From Bdellovibrionales bacterium (lineage in GTDB: Bacteria > Bdellovibrionota > UBA2428): DNA of 13,074 nt. The notes under the pieces are model-generated. The model ran no database searches and was not told the DNA's origin. It worked only from the letters and a program-made list of their open reading frames with translations. The DNA is taken from contig JAFEAR010000076.1 of assembly GCA_018266335.1 (NCBI GenBank), forward strand, positions 1 through 13,074, written 5' to 3'. The first letter of the stretch is position 1. Every line of letters starts with the position of its first letter. Positions 1 through 5,920 of this stretch are shown here, in pieces. The position numbers were made by a program, and so were the translations under genes.

Positions 1-1
1 A

Positions 2-793
2 GTTTGCAAAGCAGAAGGAACTGCAATCGTAGTTGTTAATCCGTATCACGGTGACCACTCCGACGATGGCGCAGACATATCCGCACTCCTCGGCGACAAA
101 TATCTAAAAAGTGCAAATATCGCCGCGGGCATTCTGTTGCACGAGGACGTCACACTTGATGACGCCATTGCGCTCGTCGGCCAGCATAAGAAGCATCGCG
201 TCGTACTGATTCACAGGGGTTTTACAAACGCAAAGGAATTGGCAGGTCATCTTGGTGCCGACCTGAAGGACTTCAAGCAAATATTCTTTGAACCCTATAG
301 TGGAAGACTATATCGAAAACACTTCGAGGGCTGCGAGCGAGTGTTACTTCGTGACGGCTTCCAGCGCAGGATAAACCGAGAGTATCCAGAAATTGAATTT
401 TTCTCCGACCTTCATGTAACGTACGAGGACGAAGACATGGATGGGTTCGGAGACTTCCTGACAGTTGGCGATGATTACTCAGAAAGCGGTGGCCCAGCCT
501 ATGCTGTGGCCATTCACCTGACGTTCATTGACCCAGACAAAGACGACGCCATGTTTGCTTATCATTTTGTGTCTGATCGAAAAGACACTCCTACTGATCC
601 AGCTGGCAAATTTGCTGAAGCGGTGGGTGCGATGGTCGCCAGGCTCGACAAGCCGGATTCGAAAGTTGAGGAAACGAAGGCGGTAGTTGAGTTCCGGGAG
701 TTGCACGCGAACAAGCACTTTCCCGGCTTGGGCTACATAAAGAAACTCTCAATGCAGCATCATATAGAAACGCTTGCGCACTACTTTGCCTGA
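2..793 (+). CDS. sce7725 family protein, 5' end missing (partial)
   Basis: The reading frame is open from base 2, so the gene enters from the left edge; the TTG at 137 is only an internal codon. The visible 263 residues match what I recall of the sce7725 family (about 300 residues, biochemical role unknown). Matching blocks are an early IVVVNPYHGD stretch, the central FFSDLHVTY block, then GFGDFLTVGDDYSESGGPAY followed by AVAIHLT, and HFVSDRKDTPTDPAGKF. No signal peptide or membrane segment is visible in this part, so it is probably cytosolic. The stop TGA (791-793) is followed directly by the GTG of the RES-domain gene, so the two are probably co-transcribed and translationally coupled. That pairing suggests a role as the partner (antitoxin or sensor) of the RES protein, which is inference. 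The family call is firm; the function is unknown. Confidence 0.85.
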   Translation, partial: VCKAEGTAIVVVNPYHGDHSDDGADISALLGDKYLKSANIAAGILLHEDVTLDDAIALVGQHKKHRVVLIHRGFTNAKELAGHLGADLKDFKQIFFEPYSGRLYRKHFEGCERVLLRDGFQRRINREYPEIEFFSDLHVTYEDEDMDGFGDFLTVGDDYSESGGPAYAVAIHLTFIDPDKDDAMFAYHFVSDRKDTPTDPAGKFAEAVGAMVARLDKPDSKVEETKAVVEFRELHANKHFPGLGYIKKLSMQHHIETLAHYFA

Positions 794-1816
794 GTGGCCA
801 TGCGGTGTTGTCCAGAATGCTTTGGAGACCGTGATCTCGCCAAGCGAGTGATTCCTCGTTTGTCCGACAGCATTGGCACCTGTTCTTACTGCGGAAGTGA
901 GGGAGTAGCGCTCGTTGAGCCAAGCAAGCTCCGTGACGAGTTCGAATTGCTAATTGGCATCTATGAACCTGACTCAGCAGGAAAGCTGTTGGTTGAGTGG
1001 TTCAAGTCAGATTGGCAGCTATTTGGACATCCGAGAATGGATATTCCAGGCGCAAAGAGCTTACTCGCTGATGTGCTCGACAATGGCGAGATCGTACGTC
1101 AGTTATTTTCGCCATCCCCTGGATACCAAAGCGATGCTCTTGCTCGGTGGGAGACGCTTAGCAACGAATTGAAGACAAAAAATCGATACTTCCCAAGTTC
1201 GCAAATTGACTTGGAACGGCTACAAGGGCATCTGGGCCAGTTGCCGGCCGTTGACCTTCCTACTACCTGGTACCGGGCTCGACTCCAAATCGGTGAAACT
1301 CAATTTCCGCTTGATGACATGACGGCTCCTTCAAGTCGTTTAGCATCATATGGCCGAGCCAATCCATCAGGCATTCCATATCTGTATCTCGGATCAAGTC
1401 CGAAGACAGCCATATCGGAGATTCGCCCTCATACTGGTGAACGGGCGAGTGTTGCGACATTCTCGATACCTGCTGACCTAAAGATTGTGGATCTCCGGGA
1501 GCCCCGAAAGCTTGTATCTCCGTTTTTGCTTGAGGACGTGGATACGGTCGGTTTTTTACGCGTAGATATTGGCTTTCTTGAACGCCTTGGCGAGGAACTT
1601 ACTCGCCCAATTTCGCCTTCGGGTGGCGCAATAGACTATGTCCCGAGCCAATACCTCTGCGAATTCATAAAGAATGCTGATTACAGCGGGGTGATCTATA
1701 GAAGTTCGGTGAGTGACGGATCGAATTTGGCGCTTTTTGATCCGGCAATCGCAACGGCGTTGACCGTAGAGAGCTTCAAAGTGGACCGCGTTGATGTCGA
1801 CATTTCTGGTGGGTAG
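794..1816 (+). CDS. RES-domain protein with N-terminal zinc-ribbon/HEPN-RES region
   Basis: A 340-residue protein. Residues 5-33 carry two cysteine pairs (CCPEC and CSYC) that look like a zinc ribbon. Residues 43-75 (LRDEFELL through VEWFKSDWQLF) resemble the HEPN/RES N-terminal domain family. Residues ~155-325 form a RES domain: WYRAR with Arg161, the GRANPSGIPYLYLG block (188-200), AISEIRP with Glu209, and the Ser-rich VIYRSS block near residue 305. These correspond to the Arg, Glu and Ser that name the family. Characterised RES toxins (for example MbcT) degrade NAD+, normally paired with an Xre/MbcA antitoxin. Here the neighbour is an sce7725 protein instead. The start is GTG at 794, touching the upstream stop; an ATG at 800 is equally possible and would remove two residues. 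Likely a cytosolic NAD+-consuming toxin or defence effector; activity is inferred from the family only. Confidence 0.8.
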   Translation: MAMRCCPECFGDRDLAKRVIPRLSDSIGTCSYCGSEGVALVEPSKLRDEFELLIGIYEPDSAGKLLVEWFKSDWQLFGHPRMDIPGAKSLLADVLDNGEIVRQLFSPSPGYQSDALARWETLSNELKTKNRYFPSSQIDLERLQGHLGQLPAVDLPTTWYRARLQIGETQFPLDDMTAPSSRLASYGRANPSGIPYLYLGSSPKTAISEIRPHTGERASVATFSIPADLKIVDLREPRKLVSPFLLEDVDTVGFLRVDIGFLERLGEELTRPISPSGGAIDYVPSQYLCEFIKNADYSGVIYRSSVSDGSNLALFDPAIATALTVESFKVDRVDVDISGG

Positions 1817-1825
1817 AAACCCAAA

Positions 1826-1975
1826 CTAGTGAAAACGACTTCCGTTTGAGAGGCTCGTTCGATTTGATGTGGCTTGGGTTGAGGGTGCCTTTCTTGACGC
1901 TGTGTCAAAGGCGACCACAATGTCCAGCAATTGCATGATGTAGGTTCGAGGTATCGCTCGAACATCTGCACATAA
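1826..1975 (-). pseudogene. C-terminal fragment of a serine recombinase gene
   Basis: Read on the minus strand, this stretch codes for LCADVRAIPRTYIMQ followed by LLDIVVAFDTASRKAP. This is residue for residue the tail of the intact recombinase encoded at 4335-5915. It then runs on for 18 different residues to a TAG at 1826-1828. There is no start codon of its own in the homologous part and no catalytic domain nearby, so it is a displaced or leftover tail and not a gene. Only two bases differ from the intact copy over 92 bp, and both changes are silent. The stop lies 9 bp past the RES gene stop, so the two coding stretches are convergent. Confidence 0.75.
1884..1975. repeat. 92-bp direct repeat, left copy
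   Basis: Identical to 4396-4487 at 90 of 92 positions (offset exactly 2512 bp; differences at 1928 C/T and 1931 T/C). Identity stops sharply at both ends. It contains two inverted repeats: TTGAC-GCTGT-GTCAA at 1894-1908 and GTTCGAG-N6-CTCGAAC at 1944-1963. It marks the left border of the segment that holds the three-gene operon. Confidence 0.95.
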
Positions 1976-2091
1976 GTTGACAGGCTGGCAAAAGAGCACG
2001 CCTAGCCAAACTGGCTCTAACAATTTGTAGGCGGGGGAATTGGACTTGCTTGTGCCAGTACGAGCGAGTTTCTCGTCGACAATCTAATGCC
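1976..2091. other. Intergenic border of the inserted segment
   Basis: No gene is seen. Directly after the repeat, 1977-2002 begins TTGACA and continues with GGCAAAAGAGCACG. It aligns with 6265-6290 upstream of the recombinase unit at 19 of 26 positions, and a GCCA(A)ACTGG match follows in both. An inverted repeat ACGAG-N7-CTCGT lies at about 2060-2076, downstream of the minus-strand operon, but it has no T-run, so I do not call it a terminator. Confidence 0.4.
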
Positions 2092-2877
2092 TTATCGTGC
2101 CATCGGTCGAGATTTTAGAATACGAGCCTCGACGTCGGCTACCCCCAATGGGGAAATGCGAACCCGCGCGCTTTTTTGGTCGTACTCAACCAGGCGAGAC
2201 TTATGTAGCGTCCCGAGTAACCCGGCACGAAATTTTGCGGGATTGCTGTACTCAACCCAAGTCAGGAGATCACTTACAGAGACCCATGATGGTTTCGCGT
2301 GCAGTAGCAGAAGTGTCTGATCCGCCTTCGGCATTGAGGGATCCAGTACTCTCTTGACGCTTTCCACATCCCAAACCAAAGGATGTTTGCGTTCGATCAA
2401 TGCGTCTGCTGTTTCTTGCGCTTCTCGCGTCGAGACGTTGTGAAAAATTCTTACAAGCTCTGCCAATACCCAGCTCGCCATGCTGTAGACAGCAGTTGCA
2501 TCAAGGAAGTTGGGATCAACATCACCTCCAACGTGTCCAACTCCTCGATTGTTTCGTATTTCATACAGGACTGGCAGTATTCGAGGAATGAGAATGCGCA
2601 AGCTTCTGTCCCCAACACGATTTGGGTCTGGAGAAATCTTTTCTAAAGCTTGGCATGACGCCAACATGTTGGAAGGTTTTGAAGGCTTTGACGCGAAGGC
2701 TCCCCTAAGGGAGCCACTGATGATTGTGAACACGACCTCACAGAACTTTCCGCCGTTGAGTTCAGATGGTTCCCACCTGTGTTCCGCAAAATTTGATGCT
2801 ATCTCCTGGTAGCTCTGCAAGAGCGGATTGCGTAGACCTGCGGGGAGAGTAGCAAGTATTGTCGCCGGTTCTGTCAT
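2092..2877 (-). CDS. HEPN-like protein with C-terminal winged helix (candidate abortive-infection effector)
   Basis: A 261-residue, probably soluble protein. Residues 91-116 contain the helix RSLRILIPRILPVLYEIRNN running into RGVGHVGGD. Arg108-Asn109 and His115 give the R-[N/D/H]-x4-6-H signature of HEPN ribonucleases, and similar RN...GH motifs occur in Abi-type HEPN proteins. A helical segment follows (ATAVYSMASWVLAELVRIFH, 127-146). Residues ~183-252 look like a winged helix (QTLLLLHAKPSWVSVSDLL, then LLGTLHKSRLVEYDQKSARV). I recall similar proteins annotated as hypothetical in other proteobacteria, with EIRNNRGVGH conserved, but know no assigned function. It is the last gene of a three-gene operon; its ATG overlaps the previous stop (ATGA, 2874-2877). 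RNase activity and a defence role are inference from the motif and the context. Confidence 0.7.
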   Translation of the reverse strand: MTEPATILATLPAGLRNPLLQSYQEIASNFAEHRWEPSELNGGKFCEVVFTIISGSLRGAFASKPSKPSNMLASCQALEKISPDPNRVGDRSLRILIPRILPVLYEIRNNRGVGHVGGDVDPNFLDATAVYSMASWVLAELVRIFHNVSTREAQETADALIERKHPLVWDVESVKRVLDPSMPKADQTLLLLHAKPSWVSVSDLLTWVEYSNPAKFRAGLLGTLHKSRLVEYDQKSARVRISPLGVADVEARILKSRPMAR

Positions 2878-3446
2878 GCCCTATCGGCGCCCAATTCCTT
2901 GACCAAGGCGGCTCCACGTTTTAGCCCCGGTGCCGTAATTGTCCAACCTTTCTGCTTAGTTCCAGTAATGAGGTTTCCCTTTTTCTTTAGATATTTGCCG
3001 TGGTTGGTGTTGTCGTAGCAACCTAAACTCTCGCACAAGGTCCTCGCGGCTTTGTCAGTGAAGGTCGGCGTACCAGTAGACAGGAGGTTGGCGAGGCCGG
3101 TTAGGAGGTAGGCTTTGATTGTCTTTTCCGCGGTGTTTTTCCCCGAGATTTCGGAGGAAATAACCTCGGCTGTTTCGCCATCTATGTGGAAGACCTGTTG
3201 AAGCTCGTCAGATGCCAGATTGTTCTGTTTGGCCCATGTTTGAGCTCGCGCAGGTAGGCTGGCGAATTTTGTCTTGTCGCCGCCAGCGGCTCCGTCTACT
3301 GATCTCTGTCCATCCTGAATTTCGAACGGCTTGCCACCCAGAAGCATTAGTGCAGCATGTATGACACGGTTTCTGTCTTCGGAAGAGAGCGGCGTCAGGA
3401 TCGTCACCATCTTACCCACACTGTCGACTGCTTTGTTCTTTGCCAT
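2874..3446 (-). CDS. Uncharacterised DNA-binding-like protein of the HEPN operon
   Basis: A 190-residue protein of unknown function. Residues 13-38 (MVTILTPLSSEDRNRVIHAA through LLGG) form an amphipathic helical block. A basic/flexible linker follows (45-62). Residues ~64-186 look like a compact alpha/beta module: LPARAQTWAKQNNL, LQQVFHIDG, KTIKAYLLTGLANLL, ARTLCESLGCYD, then YLKKKGNLITGT and WTITAPGLKRGAALVKEL. The last part resembles a winged-helix or paired-HTH arrangement. I recall homologous hypothetical proteins in proteobacteria but no function. The start ATG at 3446 has an AAGGA Shine-Dalgarno about 7 nt upstream and lies 15 nt after the stop of the preceding gene; its own stop overlaps the next start by 4 bp. 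This tight packing implies that the three proteins act together, perhaps as regulator, sensor and effector. Confidence 0.65.
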   Translation of the reverse strand: MAKNKAVDSVGKMVTILTPLSSEDRNRVIHAALMLLGGKPFEIQDGQRSVDGAAGGDKTKFASLPARAQTWAKQNNLASDELQQVFHIDGETAEVISSEISGKNTAEKTIKAYLLTGLANLLSTGTPTFTDKAARTLCESLGCYDNTNHGKYLKKKGNLITGTKQKGWTITAPGLKRGAALVKELGADRA

Positions 3447-3461
3447 TGCTTTTTCCTTTCA

Positions 3462-3824
3462 CTAACTGACGTATAGCCAGCGCTTATTGTCCTTTATACG
3501 TCGCAACTCTTTCTTTCGGACAAGGCGCAAAAGTACCGGAGAAAGGGTAGTCACAGGATAAAAGTGGCCATGCTCTTCAAGTGCTAGTCTAATTGCGCCG
3601 AGCTCCTTCGGCTTCTTAAAAAAACCGCCATCGGTTAACTCAGCTATGAGATCTACCAGGGTTGGCTTGGCCTTGCTCTTATGGAGCCTTGTCGGGGTCT
3701 TTTCTACACGTTCGACGCTCCCAGAGCGGCCTTCGAGCCGCGCAATCAATGCTACTATCTCATCGTGCGACCCCTCAATCGTTACTTTGGTGCCGTCGGT
3801 TGTTGTTATATGAGCTTTTGCCAT
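3462..3824 (-). CDS. Small winged-helix protein, first gene of the HEPN operon
   Basis: A 120-residue protein. Residues 5-30 (HITTTDGTKVTIEGSHDEIV followed by ALIARLE) predict two short strands and a helix. Residues 40-54 are a basic linker. Residues 55-119 (TLVDLIAELTDGGFFKKPKE, then IRLALEEHGHFYPVTTLSPVLLRLVRKKELRRI and WLYVS) look like a winged helix with the recognition helix around VTTLSPVLLRLVRKKEL and a terminal beta hairpin. It heads the operon, and an inverted repeat straddles its promoter, so autoregulation or an antitoxin/regulator role is plausible. The ATG at 3824 has only a weak GGGA about 12 nt upstream. I cannot name the family; the wHTH call rests on the pattern of hydrophobic positions. 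Confidence 0.65.
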   Translation of the reverse strand: MAKAHITTTDGTKVTIEGSHDEIVALIARLEGRSGSVERVEKTPTRLHKSKAKPTLVDLIAELTDGGFFKKPKELGAIRLALEEHGHFYPVTTLSPVLLRLVRKKELRRIKDNKRWLYVS

Positions 3825-3856
3825 ATTCAGATATTCCCGTTTAAGATGGAAAGAAT

Positions 3857-3890
3857 ATCATACTAAGCATCTAGAGCGCAAGACTTAGTA
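3857..3890 (-). promoter_or_regulatory. Promoter and operator-like inverted repeat of the three-gene operon
   Basis: On the minus strand a good -10 box TATGAT (3862-3857) lies about 33 nt before the ATG at 3824. The -35 is poor (around GTCTTG). A 7-bp-arm inverted repeat, TACTAAG-N16-CTTAGTA (3861-3867 and 3884-3890), spans the -35 to -10 region, where a dimeric repressor would block polymerase. The HTH-type proteins of the operon are the obvious candidates to bind it. Confidence 0.5.
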
Positions 3891-4000
3891 CGATTGACCA
3901 AATCGCGCAGATATTCGGCTGGCGTTGGCCAGTAGAGCCGGCGTTCTCCTTCGGGTTTGGTCGCAACGTTTGGTGGGGTATTTTGACGCGCGGAGGCCAC
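3863..4000 (-). pseudogene. Possible gene remnant (45 codons)
   Basis: A minus-strand frame from GTG 4000 to TAG 3863 reads VASARQNTPPNVATKPEGE followed by RRLYWPTPAEYLRDLVNRTK and SCALDA. The central part has a protein-like mix of residues (aromatic, Pro-capped helix, balanced charges), but I recognise no family. It has no clear ribosome binding site and its stop overlaps the operon's operator repeat. It may be the tail of a truncated gene, or chance. No other coding sequence is seen in 3825-4050. Confidence 0.22.
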
Positions 4001-4050
4001 CCGAAGGTTTCATATGCGCTGATCCAAATTGTGATCTTTACATATTGAGC

Positions 4051-4281
4051 CTAATTCGACCGGTGATGTTCGTCCCGCAGCCGATTGTTGATGCGTATAA
4101 GAACCCCAATCAGGTTCTCTACGTTCTGATACGCAGCATCATGTTCTTCGGGCGTTGCGGTCGGCATGTATCTCACGACCAGCATGCCGAGGCCCGGTTT
4201 GTCCGGCGGGTCTACCCATCCAGGTGGAAGAGGCGGATCCTGACATACGCAAAGGTCGTGCTTCGTCTTCTTATGAGGCAT
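4051..4281 (-). CDS. Small helical protein, paralogue of the recombinase-linked protein
   Basis: A protein of 76 residues if begun at ATG 4281; a GTG at 4308 would add nine residues but lies inside a hairpin. The C-terminal half (RYMPTATPEEHDAAYQNVEN followed by LIGVLIRINNRLRDE) is clearly related to the protein encoded at 5921-6130 (RYMPGASAVEREAARQNVRN, LISVLIRINDRLRRE). Both end in a predicted amphipathic helix. The N-terminal half is different, with two cysteines and a Pro-rich stretch (DPPLPPGWVDPPDKPG). Its sister gene sits directly before the serine recombinase, so this one probably once preceded another recombinase that has been replaced by the cargo operon. Function is unknown; an accessory factor for the recombinase is a reasonable guess. 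Confidence 0.6.
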   Translation of the reverse strand: MPHKKTKHDLCVCQDPPLPPGWVDPPDKPGLGMLVVRYMPTATPEEHDAAYQNVENLIGVLIRINNRLRDEHHRSN

Positions 4282-4301
4282 AGAGCATGTGTAAGCTGAT
4301 A

Positions 4302-4319
4302 ACCGCACAAAAATGCGGT
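4302..4319. terminator. Small hairpin after the recombinase gene
   Basis: ACCGCA-N6-TGCGGT: a 6-bp stem whose loop on the minus strand is TTTTTG. It lies 16 nt past the recombinase stop and overlaps the alternative GTG start of the next small gene. It could be a weak terminator or a regulatory hairpin; no T-run follows the stem on the minus strand, so termination is uncertain. Confidence 0.3.
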
Positions 4320-4334
4320 ATCGCGCAGTATGCC

Positions 4335-5915
4335 CTAGATGTGTAGATGGCGCTCGTCGGTGGAAAGGGGAAGCATTCCTTTCACGCTTCCCGGCGGTGC
4401 CTTTCTTGACGCTGTGTCAAAGGCGACCACAATGTCCAGTAACTGCATGATGTAGGTTCGAGGTATCGCTCGAACATCTGCACATAACTCAAGTTTTCGG
4501 CAGTTCGCTATCTCCTGATAGGGCGAAAGTAGCGTAAATGCAGGCTCTTTTCGCGAAAGTGTGAAGTTCGAGGTAACGCTTTGGACGAGTGAGCGGCGCT
4601 CTGCTGGGCTCGCCGTCACATATCCGGAATAGGCGGCATCTCCGAGTTCCAGGTAGTTGAAAGCTCTATTGATGGGCAGGTCATCACTGGATAGCCCTGC
4701 CAACTGGTCGCGAAGCTCGGCTTGCTCAGCCAATAGCGCTTGTTTGCGTCGCTCAAACATCTCTTTGTCGATCGCTTGATCAAGATAAGCGTCGGTCAGG
4801 CGAATGAGACGGTCATCGAGTTTCGCAGCCTGTAGCGTGAGGGTTGCCCGCAGGCGCTCAAGCTGGTCATCCGCTGTTGCCAACTCCTTGGCGGCGGTGG
4901 CTAGCGCGAAGTCGCGCTCTTGATTGCGCCATGCAAGGAGCGCCAAATTCGTCTGGACGAGGTTGTCCAAAACCTCTTCTCGAACATTTGTGCCTTTGCA
5001 GGTCGGGCTTTGGCATCGGTAGTAGGTGTAGCGGCCCTTTTTCTGCTCGCCGATGAGATTGAGACCGCACCCGGTACATTTGACGAGTTTTCTGAATGTG
5101 AAGTCGTGCTTGACGAGACGGATGACGAGCTTCCCGTGGAGAATGGCGCGGACCCGTTCGTAGAGCAGGGCGCTCACTATCGGCTCATGATTGCCTTTGA
5201 ATGTCTGTCGCGAACGCCGAATGTATATGGTCCCCATGTAGAAGGGGTTGTTGAGCATTAGCGACAGGGCATTAAGACTGAGCGGCTTCCCGGACCGCAA
5301 CGAGGTTAGGCCCCGACGCTTCATTTCGGCGCGAAGGCCTTTTAGGCCGATGGTTCCGGTGGCGTAGAGTTCAAATGCCTGTCTCACGAGTGGAGCACGC
5401 TCGGGGTCGATGGCTTTGAGGCGCCCCTTTCCCGTATTGAGGTATCCGACCGGTGCGCCAAATGGATAGATGCCCTGGCTGAGCCGGCCCCGCTGACCTT
5501 TGAGTACCTCTTCACGAAGATTGCGAATATAGTCGGCCGCGACGACCGCTTGAATGTCAGCGGATAGTCGTCCGCCGCGCGAATGGAGGTCGACATTGTC
5601 GTGGGCGAAGTGCACATCAATACCACGGTCAATGAGTTCGCCGAGTTTGGCCCAGTCGCGCAGGTTGCGGGCGCTGCGGTCAATCTTATGAATGAGAACG
5701 CCATCGGCGTGGCCCTTTTCGAGCTTGGACAGCATGCCGGCGAATACGGCTCTGCCGCTCTTGGCGGCGGTTTCTCTCTCTTCAAACCAGCTTACGATGG
5801 ATAGGTTCAGACGCGCTGCGTACGCCTCGATGGCGCGGCGCTGTTCCTGTAGTGACGAACCATGTTCGCCCTGCCGGATCGTGGAGACGCGGATGTATGC
5901 GAAATAGCGCTTCAT
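4335..5915 (-). CDS. Large serine recombinase (resolvase/invertase family with zinc ribbon)
   Basis: A site-specific DNA recombinase of 526-528 residues that would cut and rejoin DNA through a phosphoserine link. Numbering from GTG 5921: the resolvase N-domain runs ~5-150 with YIRVST (nucleophile Ser13), the KIDRSARNL motif (Arg82, Arg85) and a Q-x-x-E-type helix. The recombinase domain runs ~155-265 (YPFGAPVGY, NNPFYMGTIYIRR). A zinc ribbon has Cys282, Cys285, Cys303 and Cys308. A long coiled coil follows at ~335-410. I prefer ATG 5915; the GTG at 5921 overlaps the upstream stop (TAGTG). It is coupled to the small helical gene before it. All catalytic motifs are intact, so it is probably active. 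Oddity: its last ~50 codons include a 92-bp block present again at 1884-1975, and the final 19 residues differ from those of the other copy. Confidence 0.93.
   Translation of the reverse strand: MKRYFAYIRVSTIRQGEHGSSLQEQRRAIEAYAARLNLSIVSWFEERETAAKSGRAVFAGMLSKLEKGHADGVLIHKIDRSARNLRDWAKLGELIDRGIDVHFAHDNVDLHSRGGRLSADIQAVVAADYIRNLREEVLKGQRGRLSQGIYPFGAPVGYLNTGKGRLKAIDPERAPLVRQAFELYATGTIGLKGLRAEMKRRGLTSLRSGKPLSLNALSLMLNNPFYMGTIYIRRSRQTFKGNHEPIVSALLYERVRAILHGKLVIRLVKHDFTFRKLVKCTGCGLNLIGEQKKGRYTYYRCQSPTCKGTNVREEVLDNLVQTNLALLAWRNQERDFALATAAKELATADDQLERLRATLTLQAAKLDDRLIRLTDAYLDQAIDKEMFERRKQALLAEQAELRDQLAGLSSDDLPINRAFNYLELGDAAYSGYVTASPAERRSLVQSVTSNFTLSRKEPAFTLLSPYQEIANCRKLELCADVRAIPRTYIMQLLDIVVAFDTASRKAPPGSVKGMLPLSTDERHLHI
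4368..4392. other. Inverted repeat at the edge of the 92-bp repeat
   Basis: GGGAAGC-N11-GCTTCCC (4368-4374 and 4386-4392) lies within the last codons of the recombinase, 4 bp outside the repeat border at 4396. An overlapping inverted pair, GAAAGG/CCTTTC, shares the sequence. The left repeat copy has no such structure at its outer border. Confidence 0.4.
4396..4487. repeat. 92-bp direct repeat, right copy
   Basis: This copy lies inside the 3' end of the intact serine recombinase gene and encodes residues ~479-509. It matches 1884-1975 at 90 of 92 positions and carries the same two internal palindromes (4406-4420 and 4456-4475). Recombination between the copies would remove 2512 bp holding the HEPN operon and the second small helical gene. 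Confidence 0.95.
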
Positions 5916-5920
5916 AGGCA

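Noticed and set aside
1826..2023. 65-codon minus-strand frame with its own start
   Set aside because: Only the part up to 1975 has recombinase homology; the upstream codons come from intergenic border sequence and the start has no ribosome site. Treated as a recombinase tail fragment.
2087..2812. Several plus-strand frames of 60-100 codons
   Set aside because: All lie antisense to the HEPN-like gene, which has an operon context and a recognisable motif.
3925..4299. 124-codon plus-strand frame
   Set aside because: Overlaps the small helical gene antisense; composition is unprotein-like and it has no homologue I recognise, whereas the minus-strand protein has a clear paralogue.
1884..4487. 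The two 92-bp repeats as a CRISPR or as simple attL/attR of the neighbouring serine integrase
   Set aside because: Only two copies 2.5 kb apart, so not CRISPR. Serine integrase att sites share only a few bases, so 92 bp of identity in coding sequence points to duplication or gene-tail capture and not to ordinary attL/attR.
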